A DNA stretch of 43,237 nucleotides from Thermomicrobiales bacterium (GTDB taxonomy: Bacteria > Chloroflexota > Chloroflexia > Thermomicrobiales > UBA6265). A program made the position numbers and the translations under genes. Where the stretch lies: contig JAMLHN010000035.1 in assembly GCA_023957115.1 (NCBI GenBank), positions 1-43,237 on the forward strand, given 5' to 3'. Every line of letters begins with the position of its first letter. The stretch's first letter is position 1. Below, in pieces: positions 42,541 to 43,237 of this stretch. The notes beneath the pieces were generated by a model. That model was given only the letters and a program-made list of their open reading frames with translations, searched no databases and was not told the DNA's origin.

Positions 42541-43237
42541 TCACTGTTGATCGATTCGCGAGGACGCAAAGGCGTCCTCGATTTCGTGGAGCGTGGGGAC
42601 CGATGGCTGAGCGCCCGGCCGCGTTGCCGAAATCGTTCCGGCGATGACCGCGCGGGCGGTCGCGTCGATCGGCGACATTCCGTTTGCGTAAAACGATGCA
42701 AACGCCCCGCAGAACGCATCGCCGGCCCCGGTGGTGTCGACCACCTCGACCGGGATGGTGTTCACGCGCGCTGCTTCTCCGTTGTGCCAAACGAGCGCTC
42801 CGTCCGGTCCGAGCGTCAGGATGACCGTCTCTGGACCAAGCTTGGCCAACTCCCCCGCAACGTCCTCCCAACCGCGCCCGGCGCCGGTTCCCGCCAGCTC
42901 CAGCGCCTCCGACTCGTTGACGATCAGCACGGTGGCGTGTTCGACCAGATCGCGCCCCTCGGACGGTTCCGGGGTGCCGTTGCAGATGATCGTCACATTG
43001 CGCGCTTTGGCGGCCTCGTAGAGCGTCTGAAGCGTCTCGTGTCGAAGTTCCAGCGTACTGAGGACGATGTCCGGATTCCACGCGTCGAGCGCCTCCAGCG
43101 CCGCAGCCGGCGCAACCTCCCAGCCAGCGCCCGGTACATAGGCAATGCGATTCTGTCCGGTTTCATCGACGGTAATCTGCGCTACCCCTGACGAGGCCGC
43201 GGCCGTTCGCAGGATGGTCGCGGTGCTCACGCCTTCC
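42541..43237 (-). CDS. PfkB family carbohydrate kinase, ribokinase-like (5' end outside window)
   Basis: The frame runs off the window end, so the N-terminal third with the sugar-binding signature is missing; the GTG at 43230 is internal. Visible are SGVAQITVDETGQNRIAYVPGAG (strand region of the lid), NESEALELAG, LTLGPDGALVW, and the family signature VDTTGAGDAFCGAFASFYANG with the catalytic Asp in GAGD (about 60 residues before the end). Ribokinases phosphorylate ribose or related sugars with ATP in the cytoplasm. Sugar specificity is not readable. Its 3' end nearly touches the convergent tRNA-Ser(GGA), leaving no room for separate terminators. Confidence 0.9.
   Translation of the reverse strand, partial: EGVSTATILRTAAASSGVAQITVDETGQNRIAYVPGAGWEVAPAAALEALDAWNPDIVLSTLELRHETLQTLYEAAKARNVTIICNGTPEPSEGRDLVEHATVLIVNESEALELAGTGAGRGWEDVAGELAKLGPETVILTLGPDGALVWHNGEAARVNTIPVEVVDTTGAGDAFCGAFASFYANGMSPIDATARAVIAGTISATRPGAQPSVPTLHEIEDAFASSRIDQQ

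Overview
The window reads as one continuous stretch of a moderately GC-rich bacterial chromosome. The mix of genes suggests the phylum Chloroflexota, probably close to Thermomicrobia: a cysteine-rich protein with a twin-arginine leader, many peptide-type ABC importers with Tat-exported binding proteins, and many Gfo/Idh/MocA dehydrogenases. This placement is inference from gene content; there is no rRNA or marker gene to settle it. No CRISPR array, prophage or intact transposase was seen.

Layout. 1-3638: end of a myo-inositol catabolic operon on the plus strand (iolG partial, iolB, iolD). 3660-3824: tRNA-Asp with a near-consensus promoter and a strong terminator. 4121-11278: unlinked genes, namely a Cys-rich exported protein, DinB-like protein, P1 peptidase, GNAT acetyltransferase, KefB-type antiporter, a small membrane protein and a zinc alcohol dehydrogenase. 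11334-11654: tRNA-Ser(UGA), tRNA-Ser(GCU) and tRNA-Arg with the unusual anticodon GCG. 11804-25292: catabolic cluster A, which looks lower in GC than its flanks. A minus-strand operon (LacI regulator, frameshifted DegT-type aminotransferase, ceramidase-like hydrolase, peptide-type binding protein and two permeases, sulfatase, sugar isomerase, two Gfo dehydrogenases) faces a divergent second sulfatase. 25293-27050: a scar with a frameshifted helix-turn-helix gene, unrecognised fragments and palindromes. 27051-38790: catabolic cluster B on the minus strand, with an amidohydrolase upstream of a tight ten-gene run: creatininase-like, KdgD-like, GntR regulator, phosphotriesterase-like, binding protein, two permeases, M24 protein lacking most metal ligands, Gfo dehydrogenase, SelA-like PLP enzyme. 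38856-39355: remnant of a response regulator and a dispersed repeat. 39409-43237: DJ-1/PfpI protein, GT39-like membrane glycosyltransferase, tRNA-Ser(CGA), tRNA-Ser(GGA), and a PfkB sugar kinase cut by the window end.

How the parts work together. Clusters A and B share one plan: a local regulator, a peptide/opine-type ABC importer without its own ATPases, a PLP enzyme, Gfo-type dehydrogenase(s), and hydrolases that cut sulfate esters or amide/lactone bonds. Cluster A fits use of a sulfated, nitrogen-bearing sugar or cyclitol conjugate. Cluster B fits import, ring or amide opening, deamination and dehydration of an amidated or lactonised (amino) sugar acid. Neither pathway matches one I know as described; the substrates are inference. 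Cluster B is the best candidate for a new system.
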